A DNA stretch of 64,000 nt from JASDSY01 sp041441465 (GTDB lineage Bacteria; Muiribacteriota; UBA9980). Within the stretch, counting starts at the first letter, position 1; each line of letters begins with the position of its first letter. Of the stretch, positions 1 to 9,015 are shown piece by piece. The stretch covers positions 186,001 through 250,000 of the forward strand of contig JASDSY010000026.1 of assembly GCA_041441465.1 (NCBI GenBank), read 5' to 3'. A program made the translations under genes and the position numbers. The notes below the pieces were generated by a model. That model saw nothing but the letters and a program-made list of their open reading frames with translations. It did no database searches and was not told the origin of the DNA.

Positions 1-407
1 ACTTTTTGCGTCAGCTTCGAAACTATCGGCCCTAATATCATAGCATACATAATCGATTCGGCAAGCATAAAAACGAAAAAAATCGGATAAATTTTTTCAT
101 CCTTTGATTTTTTGTCCGAAAAGACGAGAAAAGCGTATAATGATACGATTATTAAAGTAAAACCGATTACGGTTTTTATACCGATGGCATTAAAAAATAA
201 TTTCACTATAACGTCGGCGCCGTTTCTAATCGGCGTTCCGGTCGCTATTATTAAAAATTCATAAAGCACAAGCAGCGGAAGAATAAACAAAAAATTATAA
301 ACAGGTTTGCGGACGCTTGGAAAATATCCGTTATCGTCTTCCGGGACGTTAACGTTATTGACCGGCAGCTGACGTCCATAATCCTCGTGGAAATTATAGT
401 TATTCAA
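1..407 (-). CDS. CPBP-family intramembrane protease, N-terminal part (cut by window edge)
   Basis: The reading frame stays open from about 407 to the left edge and encodes a hydrophilic N-terminus of about 35 residues followed by membrane segments. The stretch YEFLIIATGTPIRNGADVIV resembles the conserved start of CPBP (CAAX protease and bacteriocin-processing, Abi) membrane proteins, where a first helix ends in YE and is followed by an RNGAD motif. The catalytic glutamate and histidine motifs would lie outside the window. No ATG is available. A stop lies in frame at 420-422, leaving TTG at 411-413 or 405-407; the latter has GGTGG six bases upstream. The start overlaps the end of mutS2, so coupled translation is likely. 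Family assignment is from memory of the motif and is moderate. Confidence 0.6.
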   Translation of the reverse strand, partial: MNNYNFHEDYGRQLPVNNVNVPEDDNGYFPSVRKPVYNFLFILPLLVLYEFLIIATGTPIRNGADVIVKLFFNAIGIKTVIGFTLIIVSLYAFLVFSDKKSKDEKIYPIFFVFMLAESIMYAMILGPIVSKLTQK

Positions 408-2769
408 GTTCAACCACCGTTACGCCGTAATCGCCTTCTCCATATTTCCCGGTCCTAAATGATTTAACGCTGTGTTCAGTCTTTAAATAACTTTCTACAG
501 CCGCTTTTAAAGCAAGCGTCCCCTTGCCGTGTACAATTCTTACGGTTTTAAGGTGTCTTTCAGCGGCGCGCGCAAGATAAGTTTCAAGCGCTTCTATTCC
601 GGCATCACAAGTTTTACCGCGTATATCAAGCTCATGCGTTATTTCATACTCGGCGGGTTTATAGCTTATGACAGACCTGTCATCAAATTCCGAAAGATTT
701 TCACTCGTACCGGAAATCAATGAAAATTTCACCCACATCTGCATTTTATTTTTAAATTCGACAAGCGCCTGGCGTTTTTTAAAATTGATTTCTTTTAAAA
801 TCACGCTGGCGTTAAATTTTTCTATAAGCAGGCTGTCGCCCGGCCTATATGGGAATCCAGGCGTTAATAACCTTTCATCGCGTTTTTCCGTCTGAGGCTT
901 TTCATCCTGTTCTAAAGCAGAAAGATTTTTTTTCTCAGATACAATTTCCCTCGTTAGGTTTTGCTTTATCTCTTTTAAATCGGACTCCTGCTTTTTCACG
1001 TTCAGCGCATTATTGACCTTTTTCAGCATTTCGTTATATTTGCGCTCATATTCATCGCGAAGCTCATATTCAATTTCAGCGCGAGTTTTAGAAAACGCTT
1101 TCTCAAGGTCAATGACTTTTGTCTCGCTTTTCCTTAATTTTTGAGTTTCGTCCATAACGTTTTTATATTCGCGTTTCAAATCAGATGAATAACGTATAAG
1201 TTCCGATATCAGTTCCTCGTAACGCACCTCATTTTCATCAAGAAAGCCGGAAGCCTTTTCAATTAAAAATTGCGGCAAGCCATAGTTTTTGGCTATGTGA
1301 ATGGCGTAAGACGCCCCGGGAATTCCCATTATGAGCCTGTATGTCGGCTTCAGTGTATTGATATCAAATTCGAGCGAACCGTTAACGGCGTTATCAAGAG
1401 AATATGCAAAATCGACAACTTTTGAAAAATGAGTCGTTATAATGGCATGAGTCTTTATATTAGCAAGGTGCCATATAATCGAACATGCTATTGCCGCGCT
1501 ATAATTCGGCGCAGATCCGGAGCCGAGCTCGTCTAAAAGCACCAGCGTTTTCCGCGGCTCTGAAATTCCGGCCACCATTTCAGATAAAAATTTAATGTGT
1601 CCCGAAAAAGTAGATAAATTTTCGGTAATGCTCTGCGAATCACCTATATCGACGAACATTTTATCGATTAACGGCAGCGCTGTCGCCGCATCGGCCGGCA
1701 CGGGAATACCTGTCTTGGCCATAAGACAAAAAAGTCCTATCGTTTTAAGCAGCACCGTTTTACCGCCGGCATTCGGGCCGGATAATATCAATATATCGTT
1801 ATCTTTCGAAAGTTTTATGTTGAGCGGTACGCAATCGGCGCCCAGCAGAGGATGCCGTCCGTTTATAATTTCGAGTTCGCCGGTTTCCTGCACCTTAACG
1901 CGCTCGCATTTTTTTTCATCCGCAAACGCCGCAATTGCACAATATGCGTCAAGCCAATACGCTTTATTTAACGACATAAGCACCGCCGATGCTTCAGGCC
2001 TCACTGCATCGTTTAATTCAGCGATAATTCTTATAACTTCGGCCGCTTCATTTTCCTTCAGTTCGCGCAGCCTGTTATTTTCATTCAAAACCATAACCGG
2101 CTCGACAAATGATGTCATGCGCGACTGCGAATAATCATGAACAATTCCTTTAACACGGCCCTTCTCAGCAGACGGCATCGGAATCACGAAACGTCCCTCA
2201 CGCATCGTAACATAGTCTTCGGACATAGTAACATGCGCTTTAAGCTTATTTATAAGATCTTTTAGTTTTCCCTGGATCCGTCCTGATAATGTCGAAATCT
2301 CGTTGCGAATAGATGCAAGTTTCGACGAAGCCTCATCCTTGACGAAGCCTTCTGAATCGACGCACCTTGAAATCCTGAAAGAGAGCTTATTAAAGCTTTG
2401 CATTTCATATGTAAATTGATTCAACACACGATATTTTTCACGATACTTAAATATCGCGCTTTTTATCTGGCTCAGAGCAAAAAGCATTTTTGAAAATTTA
2501 TAAAGCGAAACCGCATCCATAAAATAGCCCATTATTTTGAGCCTTTTACATTCATCACGAAAATCGAAGAGGTCTTCGAAATCAAAACGCCCTTCGAATG
2601 CTATTATTCCCTGAATCTCAGCGATAAGCGAAAATCTTTTATAGATCGATTCAATATCGCCGCACTGTTCAATATTCATAAGGCACGAACGTCCGGATTC
2701 AGTCCTGACGTAACGCGCTATTTTTTCGAGTACTTTATCAAACTCAAGTGATTTTTTATAAGATTCCAT
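400..2769 (-). CDS. mutS2: MutS2 endonuclease/ATPase
   Basis: This 789-residue protein is a MutS2, the MutS paralogue that acts outside mismatch repair: it suppresses homologous recombination and, in Bacillus, rescues collided ribosomes. Visible parts are the MutS core and clamp region (about 1-290), the Walker A motif GPNAGGKT at 331-338, the Walker B LVLLDELGSGS near 409-419, a long charged coiled coil (about 500-640), and a C-terminal Smr nuclease domain with LDIRG and HGKG motifs. No mismatch-binding domain I is present, as expected. The usual DELGAGTDP after Walker B reads DELGSGSAP here, a mild deviation. It lies 24 bases downstream of the NIF3-like gene and overlaps the CPBP gene, forming a three-gene operon. 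The N-terminus MESYKKSLEFDKVLE fits the family start. Confidence 0.95.
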   Translation of the reverse strand: MESYKKSLEFDKVLEKIARYVRTESGRSCLMNIEQCGDIESIYKRFSLIAEIQGIIAFEGRFDFEDLFDFRDECKRLKIMGYFMDAVSLYKFSKMLFALSQIKSAIFKYREKYRVLNQFTYEMQSFNKLSFRISRCVDSEGFVKDEASSKLASIRNEISTLSGRIQGKLKDLINKLKAHVTMSEDYVTMREGRFVIPMPSAEKGRVKGIVHDYSQSRMTSFVEPVMVLNENNRLRELKENEAAEVIRIIAELNDAVRPEASAVLMSLNKAYWLDAYCAIAAFADEKKCERVKVQETGELEIINGRHPLLGADCVPLNIKLSKDNDILILSGPNAGGKTVLLKTIGLFCLMAKTGIPVPADAATALPLIDKMFVDIGDSQSITENLSTFSGHIKFLSEMVAGISEPRKTLVLLDELGSGSAPNYSAAIACSIIWHLANIKTHAIITTHFSKVVDFAYSLDNAVNGSLEFDINTLKPTYRLIMGIPGASYAIHIAKNYGLPQFLIEKASGFLDENEVRYEELISELIRYSSDLKREYKNVMDETQKLRKSETKVIDLEKAFSKTRAEIEYELRDEYERKYNEMLKKVNNALNVKKQESDLKEIKQNLTREIVSEKKNLSALEQDEKPQTEKRDERLLTPGFPYRPGDSLLIEKFNASVILKEINFKKRQALVEFKNKMQMWVKFSLISGTSENLSEFDDRSVISYKPAEYEITHELDIRGKTCDAGIEALETYLARAAERHLKTVRIVHGKGTLALKAAVESYLKTEHSVKSFRTGKYGEGDYGVTVVELE

Positions 2770-2793
2770 TTTACCATTACGACTCTTTCGTTA

Positions 2794-3756
2794 TTATTGT
2801 TCGTGGATAAACCTTCTGAAGCCGGAGCATTCAATAACTTCAATATTGGTATCCTTAAGTATTTTATCGAGGACGAGGTTCAACCCAAGTGAATCGGAAG
2901 CTGTACTGCCGGCTGCGACAACGGCTATATGCTGTTTTTCGGCTTCCCTTACGCTTTCAGGCGACATCGAAGTACAAATAATAGCTCCGATTCCGGCACG
3001 CGCAAGCTGCTCATATAACTGAGGAGCACCTTCGGCGCTTCCGATCATATCTACAAATATTTTACCTGTGCGTGTTTCCGAATTGCCGGCGAGTATTTTA
3101 GGGCCTGAATGACGTTTCAACGCTTCCTTATATTCCGGTATAACTTTCAGTATATTCATAATATCTGATATTCTTTCGGGTTTTTCTTTATCCATAATGC
3201 GCTGCAAAAATGTCGTGGCTGCATTATTTGCCGGAGTGTGTATACATATATAAGCGATATCGAGCAGCACGGCAACATCCGTCTCGCGGTTGACATTGAC
3301 CTGAGCGATTTTATTTTCGGCGGCGCGCAGTTTTTCGTTCATTATTCCGTCCGCTATATTTATCGGTATTCCGAATTTATGCAAAATATCCGCCTGCATT
3401 TGAGTAATCGTATGAAATTTAGCGTATGCCTTGCCTTCAGGATGATGCGCAACGACAAGGTCGATATTTTTACCGCGTTCATTCAGCTTATCGGCAACAA
3501 GTATTTCGCCTATTCCTATATCGATCCCGACAAGTATCCTTGCCGATATCGATAAATCAGGCTGGCCGTTTAAAACACGAGTGTCAGCGTACGGATTTAC
3601 CATATATTCCTTGCCGGCCCATATTTTTTCCTCTGTAGTCAGTTTGCTGTATTCATCTTTGGCACGCTGAAGAGTCTTTTTTACCCATGCCGCGCCGCGG
3701 GGGTCATAATCAATTCCAATACTCACTGCGCTGCGATAAAATTCCTGCAAATTCAT
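2794..3756 (-). CDS. NIF3-like (GTP cyclohydrolase I type 2-like) protein
   Basis: The 320-residue product resembles the NGG1p-interacting factor 3 (NIF3/YbgI/DUF34) group, probable metal-dependent hydrolases or metal-handling proteins of uncertain substrate. The supporting features are the segment VVAHHPEGKAYAKFHTITQM, which carries the HHP metal-ligand motif typical of the family, and the GIDIG strand before it. The C-terminal part has alternating beta-alpha pattern ending in EVIECSGFRRFIHEQ. It is longer than compact NIF3 proteins (about 250 residues), consistent with the long subgroup. A good AAGGAG site sits about 9 bases before the ATG at 3756. It is the first gene of the NIF3-mutS2-CPBP set. 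The family call is reasonably good; the biochemical role is not known. Confidence 0.7.
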   Translation of the reverse strand: MNLQEFYRSAVSIGIDYDPRGAAWVKKTLQRAKDEYSKLTTEEKIWAGKEYMVNPYADTRVLNGQPDLSISARILVGIDIGIGEILVADKLNERGKNIDLVVAHHPEGKAYAKFHTITQMQADILHKFGIPINIADGIMNEKLRAAENKIAQVNVNRETDVAVLLDIAYICIHTPANNAATTFLQRIMDKEKPERISDIMNILKVIPEYKEALKRHSGPKILAGNSETRTGKIFVDMIGSAEGAPQLYEQLARAGIGAIICTSMSPESVREAEKQHIAVVAAGSTASDSLGLNLVLDKILKDTNIEVIECSGFRRFIHEQ

Positions 3757-3933
3757 CGGCTAATTCTCCTTACATTTCGTATAAATTATTTAAAAATCAC
3801 TTTAGATACATTATGAAATAAGAATTTTAATTTACTTTCAAAAAAATTGATTTTTATTTTATGCACTATTTTCAATATATGTCTTTTAATAACATTATAT
3901 TCGAGCGATTCGCCGGGCAAACACAACATCACT

Positions 3934-6447
3934 TTAAATTGTTTTATGTATTTCCGAGAGGCTTTCGTCATAAGCGACAACTCTGTTTCTTCCGGTTTTC
4001 TTGGCATGATAAAGCGCCATATCGGATTTACGTATAAGGTCGAACTGCAGCGTGGCATCTTCAGGAAAAGTGGCTATACCGACTGAAATCGTTATGTGCA
4101 CCTGCTGGCCATTTAACACAAAAACAGTATTTTCAACAATTTCACGCATTCTTTCCGCAATTTCACACGCGCCCGATTTTGGAGTGCACGGCAATATTAT
4201 TCCAAATTCCTCGCCGCCGTAACGCGCAAGCAAGTCCACTTCTCTTATTGATTTTTTCAATATCGAAGTTATGGTTTTTAAAATCTTATTGCCTTCTTGA
4301 TGGCCGAATGTATCATTACATTTTTTAAAGAAATCTATATCTATCATTATCAGCGATATTTCCTCATGATAACGTTTGGAACGCTCGAGATCTTTTTCGA
4401 GATGCTGCTGGAAATATTTATGGTTAAATATTTCGGTAAGACCATCAGTTACAGCCATCTCATAAAGGCGGGCATTCTCGACATCTGAGGCGATCTGGTT
4501 AGCCAGCGTGACTAAAAGCTTTAAATCATCTTCGTTAAAAGCGCTTTCGTTGATTTTATCGGTAACGTTTATAACGCCAATCACCTGGTCTTTAATATTT
4601 AACGGCACGCTCATAAATGATTTGGTAAGATAGCGCTCTTTTTTATAATTACTGAATGCCTTTATAAATAAGTCTTCCTCGAGATTTTTTATTAATATCG
4701 GCTGCTTGGTGCGGAACACAAAATTCAGGACTGATTCCTGCGCGTCTATTTTTATTTCCTTGAGTATTTCCTCTGGCAATCCCTGAGAAACACGCGTATT
4801 TATTTCTTTGCCGTCACGGTCTAATATCAATATGGAACAGCGCTTGGTGCTCATCAGCTGATTTATCATTTTCATCGCAAGATTCAACACATTTTCAAGA
4901 TTCAAAGTCGACGCTATCGCCCTTGAAATCTCATAAAGCGTGGTTAATTCCCTTACTTTTTGTTCGGATTTTTCATAAAGCTCGGTATTATATATGGCAA
5001 TAGCGGCCTGAGAAGCTATGGACGATAAAAGTTTAAGGTCTTCGTCATTAAACGGCTGTTTGCCCGGGCCGATAGCGAGAGTAAGAACGCCGATCACCTT
5101 GCCCTGGACTATAAGCGGCACACATATATCCGAGCTTATCGGATAATTAAGCGAGTCCTTCGACATATAGCGTGAGTCTGACATAACATCACGGACGAAC
5201 ACCGGTTCTGCTCTGAGAGCAGCCCAGCCTACAAGCGATTCACCCATTTTGTAGCGCAAATTATGGTGCGATGTCTGCGAAAGCCCAAACGACACCTTAG
5301 GCAGTAATTCTTTTTTATCCTCGTCAAGAAGCATTACCGCGCCGATATCAGCCTTAACAGCGTTGGCCGCCTCATTCATTATAAGGTTTAAAACTTTTTC
5401 AAGATTAAGCGACGAACTGATGGTTTTAGAAACCGAGCAAAGCGTCGATAATTCATCGACTTTTTTCTGGGTACGTTCGAAAAGCCTGGTGTTATAAATC
5501 GCCATCGAAACCGTCGAGGCCAGCATATTTAAAAGATCGTAATCTTTAGAATCGAAAGCGTTCTTAAATTTCGAAGTAAGCGAAATAACGCCGATAGGCT
5601 CGTTTTGCGCAATCAGCGGCACGCATATTATCGAATTGACTTCAGGCGTATTTTCGATGTGCAAAAAGCGTGCGTCGCATGTGCAATCTTCGATAATAAT
5701 CCCTTTGCGCTTTTGAAAAACACCGCCGGCTATACCTTCTCCTACTTTAAACCTGAGGCGCCTTATAAATCCCGCATCATCGATCCCTGATATTATTTTC
5801 ATCGCTAATTCGGTCTTTTCGTCATTTATCAGGAATATATTGCATAAATCACACGGAATAAGCTTTTTAGCATGCATAACGATCAATTTCAAAAGTTTTT
5901 CAAGATTAATAGTGGTATTTATTTCCTGATATATCTCATTAACTATCACAAGCTCATTATTCAGCATCTGCGCGCGATAATTTTTTACCCACTGGTGCAT
6001 CAGCGGATAAAATTGCGGCAGCACGTCGTCGACGACTTTAAAGGCATTAGTTTTAAGGTTATAATCGGCGATTATGTCCAATATGCCGATTACCTCGAAA
6101 TCGTTTTTCAAAGGAATGAATATGCGTTCTGAAAATCCCTTCAAATACCTGGCAAGCATTTCCTGAGAGACATTTTTCATACCCTTGCGGAAATGTATTG
6201 TGGACCCGCAATTTATCGAATCCTGCAATATTTCGTCTTTCAGTGAATAGCCCTTATACATTTCCTCGCCGTTAGCCGTATTGATTGCGATATAAGCCGG
6301 CACCGGCACGAGGCTTCCGACATCTATAAGAGTTATGGCGGCGCCTTTGAATTCATATTCGGAAACGATAATGCTTAAAAGCTTTTTCAGAAAAGGATAC
6401 GGCGCAAATTTTGTTTCAATAAGATACTTAGATAATTTTTCTATCAT
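3934..6447 (-). CDS. Multi-GAF diguanylate cyclase (GGDEF)
   Basis: This 837-residue soluble protein makes cyclic di-GMP from GTP. It has a diverged N-terminal GAF-like region (about 1-150), then three clear GAF sensor domains (about 165-320, 340-490 and 510-660), each ending with a strand-helix of the form VIGVLTLA and a repeated linker (KVxELxTL, SLNLEKVLNLIM). The C-terminal GGDEF domain (about 670-830) has the active-site variant GGEEF at 744-748. An inhibitory I-site, R-E-V-D, lies exactly five residues upstream, so product feedback is expected. No membrane segment or EAL domain is visible. GAF repeats suggest integration of several small-molecule or redox cues. An extended -10 lies 42 bases upstream; the gene stands alone. 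Confidence 0.93.
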   Translation of the reverse strand: MIEKLSKYLIETKFAPYPFLKKLLSIIVSEYEFKGAAITLIDVGSLVPVPAYIAINTANGEEMYKGYSLKDEILQDSINCGSTIHFRKGMKNVSQEMLARYLKGFSERIFIPLKNDFEVIGILDIIADYNLKTNAFKVVDDVLPQFYPLMHQWVKNYRAQMLNNELVIVNEIYQEINTTINLEKLLKLIVMHAKKLIPCDLCNIFLINDEKTELAMKIISGIDDAGFIRRLRFKVGEGIAGGVFQKRKGIIIEDCTCDARFLHIENTPEVNSIICVPLIAQNEPIGVISLTSKFKNAFDSKDYDLLNMLASTVSMAIYNTRLFERTQKKVDELSTLCSVSKTISSSLNLEKVLNLIMNEAANAVKADIGAVMLLDEDKKELLPKVSFGLSQTSHHNLRYKMGESLVGWAALRAEPVFVRDVMSDSRYMSKDSLNYPISSDICVPLIVQGKVIGVLTLAIGPGKQPFNDEDLKLLSSIASQAAIAIYNTELYEKSEQKVRELTTLYEISRAIASTLNLENVLNLAMKMINQLMSTKRCSILILDRDGKEINTRVSQGLPEEILKEIKIDAQESVLNFVFRTKQPILIKNLEEDLFIKAFSNYKKERYLTKSFMSVPLNIKDQVIGVINVTDKINESAFNEDDLKLLVTLANQIASDVENARLYEMAVTDGLTEIFNHKYFQQHLEKDLERSKRYHEEISLIMIDIDFFKKCNDTFGHQEGNKILKTITSILKKSIREVDLLARYGGEEFGIILPCTPKSGACEIAERMREIVENTVFVLNGQQVHITISVGIATFPEDATLQFDLIRKSDMALYHAKKTGRNRVVAYDESLSEIHKTI

Positions 6448-6488
6448 AAAATTTCACTCACAATAAATTTCTTCAAAAAATAAATTCA

Positions 6489-6497
6489 ATTATATCA
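6489..6497 (-). promoter_or_regulatory. Extended -10 promoter for the GAF-GGDEF gene
   Basis: Read on the minus strand this is TGATATAAT, an extended -10 (TG-n-TATAAT) 42 bases before the start codon at 6447. No good -35 box is present, which extended -10 promoters tolerate. The same nonamer occurs at 52572-52580 upstream of the giant gene. Confidence 0.5.
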
Positions 6498-6663
6498 TAT
6501 TTTTTTATATTTTAAAATAAAAATTTAACACAAAAATGATAACAGCTTTTATATTCAATAAAGTTTTTTATGCCAGAATTTAAATAGCAGGCATTATAAA
6601 TTACATATTAAAACTTTTAACGACAAAAATTTAAATTTCAAAAGCGAGTGAATAAGCGCCATG

Positions 6664-6779
6664 TAACTTTGCTTAGAAAATACAATTATCGACGTATTTT
6701 TAAGTTAAGCGTGAATATGTTTTTATATCCCTTGTTTAAAACAATTGTTTTTTACTATACTTAAAATGCAGCAAAGTTA
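6664..6779. repeat. Distant inverted repeat TAACTTTGCT / AGCAAAGTTA
   Basis: A perfect 10-bp inverted repeat has arms at 6664-6673 and 6770-6779, flanking the promoter at 6732-6761. Possible paired regulator sites; a chance match in AT-rich DNA is also possible. Confidence 0.35.
6732..6761 (+). promoter_or_regulatory. Promoter with palindromic operator-like spacer
   Basis: TTGTTT (6732-6737) and TATACT (6756-6761) are separated by 18 bases. The spacer contains the perfect 14-bp palindrome AAAACAATTGTTTT (6738-6751), the classic position for a repressor or MerR-type activator. The transcript would have a leader of about 135 bases before the lipoprotein. Confidence 0.45.
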
Positions 6780-6902
6780 AATATCGAATGTTACACCCGT
6801 ACTGTAATATGCGGTATTTTATCATTGTAAAATCGACGGTTATGTTTTTTGAAAATCCAGTTCACTTCAGCCGCTGATTTTATAAAAATATGGAGGAGAA
6901 AA

Positions 6903-8231
6903 ATGTTAAGAAAGAAACTTGCCGGTATTTTCGGCTTAACTTTACTTTCGGCAATGATTGTTTTGAACATACAGGGATGTACGGGAGGCGGCGCAGGAGG
7001 CGCAATCGGGATTGCCATCGAAAACGCGCTCAACAAAGATGAAGAGACAAATTCAAACGGCAGTTCAAGCTATGCCACACAGTATGACGGTGAACTTATA
7101 GCGACAGGAATCGCAAATGCCCCCAATTATGCGCTTGGCGTCAGTGAAACCGCTTCGGTCGATATTTATAATATACTTGCACCTGCAGTCATTGTAGCTA
7201 CTAAAACTATAACGGCGACAGGGAAATTCAGCGCATCAAACCTTGCCCCAGGAAAATATATCGGCAAGGTAAAGTATAAAAATTATGTATTAAGTTATCC
7301 GTTCAGCATCGATAATAAAAATTATCAACTGATAAACCAGATAGGTTTCGACCGCAGCAATACCTCAGAAATACTTGTAAGCCACCTTAATATAAACTAC
7401 ACAACAAACATTGTAAAGGTAGTATCGGTAAAAATCAATCCGGCAAATAACGTAGTTATCGGCAATTTAAAGGATACGAGCGAAGTGTCATTCAGCAATA
7501 GTTCAACTGAAAGCGAATTAAAAAGCACTTTAATTCAGAAATTCAGCGATTACGCGAACGGCACGGCAAACGGCAATAAATTAAGGGTATTGACCTCGGA
7601 AGAGATAACACTTGAAACTAAAGTACGGCCTGTTATTTCTAAGCGCCTTGACTGTATCGCCAGCTATGTAAACCTGAATACAGGCAACAGATGGTCATAT
7701 AAAATAACTTACAGCAACAATTCAACCCAAAACTTTATTACGACAGTAAGCGGAACCGAAACAAAAAACAGCAAATCAGTTTATGCATTAACAGGCGATG
7801 AATATGCCTCAAATAACAAAACTTATTATTTGGCCGACGTTACAAACGGATTTTTGAAATACGGCACCGACTGGTATGACGGCGGTTCGACATTAAACAG
7901 CCAGCAGACATATTCCCCGGAACTGCCTTTAGTTAAGTGGGACCTCGAGCAGGACGCGGCGTTTAATTCGACCGAAACCCTCTCAAGCAGCGGCCATAGC
8001 CCATCGACAAGCTCATTAACCGGAACAATAAGGTGCGAAAAAATAGCATCGGTAATAATCGGCGAAAAAACATATAACGATTGCTTAAAAGTAACTGTAA
8101 CCACTGCAATATCAAACACCAAAAGCACTCAAACTTACTGGTATTCAAGAAATATAGGCCTTATAAAAAAGGTCACCGCCAGCGGCACCATCGAATTAGT
8201 AACCTATACGCCATGCGGCTCCGGATGTTAA
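6903..8231 (+). CDS. Lipoprotein of unknown function
   Basis: A 442-residue exported lipoprotein. I chose the ATG at 6903 because GGAGGAG lies just upstream and the product then starts with a proper signal peptide, MLRKKLAGIFGLTLLSAMIV, ending in lipobox IQGC; the reading frame is also open 18 codons further upstream. After the cysteine comes a Gly-rich stretch and a small membrane-like patch, then a beta-rich region. A segment around VDIYNILAPAVIVATKTITA looks like a carboxypeptidase-regulatory or prealbumin-like beta module (attribute, then transport of a value), and the C-terminal half has alternating strands such as YKITYSNNSTQNFITTVSG and ends with paired cysteines (CGSGC). I do not recognise a family. 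Location is the membrane surface, facing the periplasm or outside. Confidence 0.75.
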   Translation: MLRKKLAGIFGLTLLSAMIVLNIQGCTGGGAGGAIGIAIENALNKDEETNSNGSSSYATQYDGELIATGIANAPNYALGVSETASVDIYNILAPAVIVATKTITATGKFSASNLAPGKYIGKVKYKNYVLSYPFSIDNKNYQLINQIGFDRSNTSEILVSHLNINYTTNIVKVVSVKINPANNVVIGNLKDTSEVSFSNSSTESELKSTLIQKFSDYANGTANGNKLRVLTSEEITLETKVRPVISKRLDCIASYVNLNTGNRWSYKITYSNNSTQNFITTVSGTETKNSKSVYALTGDEYASNNKTYYLADVTNGFLKYGTDWYDGGSTLNSQQTYSPELPLVKWDLEQDAAFNSTETLSSSGHSPSTSSLTGTIRCEKIASVIIGEKTYNDCLKVTVTTAISNTKSTQTYWYSRNIGLIKKVTASGTIELVTYTPCGSGC

Positions 8232-8271
8232 CTGCTGTTTTATAATAAAAAATTAAAATTATACAATAATC

Positions 8272-8311
8272 ATTACTTCTAATGGCTGCTAAGCGCAACA
8301 TTAGAAGTAAT
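8272..8311 (+). terminator. Hairpin after the lipoprotein gene
   Basis: Perfect 13-bp inverted repeat (ATTACTTCTAATG with CATTAGAAGTAAT) around a 14-base loop, 40 bases after the stop. The T-run afterwards is short, so efficiency is uncertain. Confidence 0.5.
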
Positions 8312-8387
8312 TTATCCAAATGAAATTGCCTTAACGCCAAACGATAAGTGACAAAGTTTCCGAATATTTTTATTTTTATATCAAAGC

Positions 8388-8432
8388 CGGTGCAACTATA
8401 AAATTTATTATCTCATTCTAGCACCGTTTTTT
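8388..8432 (+). terminator. Weak hairpin with T-run
   Basis: CGGTGC (8388-8393) pairs with GCACCG (8421-8426), followed by six T. The loop is long (27 bases), so this may be a back-up terminator. Confidence 0.3.
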
Positions 8433-8629
8433 AATTAATGTTTTATGAGATACTATATGCCTTAATTAATAAAAAATTTATCCAAATAAGTAATATCAAA
8501 CAGACGCATTAAAAAAAAGCATACTCATAAGAAATTAAGAGAAAATATTTATAATTAAGCATACTCGCAATATATTTGTTTAAAATCGGAAAATAACGAC
8601 AAATTAAGTTTAATTTCAAGTTTTGTTAC

Positions 8630-8658
8630 TTGATTTCATAATTTTTATTTAGTATAAT
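8630..8658 (+). promoter_or_regulatory. Strong promoter upstream of aminotransferase
   Basis: TTGATT (8630-8635), 17-base spacer, TATAAT (8653-8658). The transcript would carry a leader of about 350 bases before the start at 9016, unusually long for this window. Confidence 0.55.
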
Positions 8659-9015
8659 TATTTCATAAAAATTTATCTTATTATTTTTACCTATATAAAA
8701 ACTCATTAATATTTTAATATAGTTTTATCCGGGATAAATAAATATGAACTCTTAAACAGCCGTTTAAGGATGAAACTTTAAGTAAATAATTAATAATAAA
8801 AGCTTTTAGATTTATTAAACATTGATTAACTGCCGAACTAAACTTGCTTATCCAGCTAAAAAAATCAATCTAAAATCGGAAAATTAAATATAATGCCGAG
8901 TAAAAAAGTAATTAATTAGGTAACTTTTATGGTTTTCCTGTGAGTTAATAGTATATTTTCGTGTGTCAAAAATATAAAATAAAATACCCACAACAAAAAA
9001 ATTTGGAGGAAAAAA

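Larger units (their letters stand above)
6448..6902. other. Divergent intergenic region (455 bp)
   Basis: AT-rich spacer between the diguanylate cyclase (minus) and the lipoprotein (plus). It holds the minus-strand extended -10, a plus-strand promoter with a palindrome in its spacer, and a 10-bp inverted repeat. I see no RNA gene or small coding frame. Confidence 0.6.
8232..9015. other. 784-bp intergenic region with hairpins, promoter and long leader
   Basis: Very AT-rich non-coding stretch between the lipoprotein and the aminotransferase. It contains a perfect hairpin (8272-8311), a weaker hairpin with a T-run (8388-8432), a strong promoter (8630-8658), a short palindrome TTTATCCGGGATAAA (8724-8738) and a 14-bp direct repeat (taaaatcggaaaat) at 8581-8594 and 8871-8884. 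No coding frame longer than a few codons follows the promoter before 9016. Confidence 0.6.
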
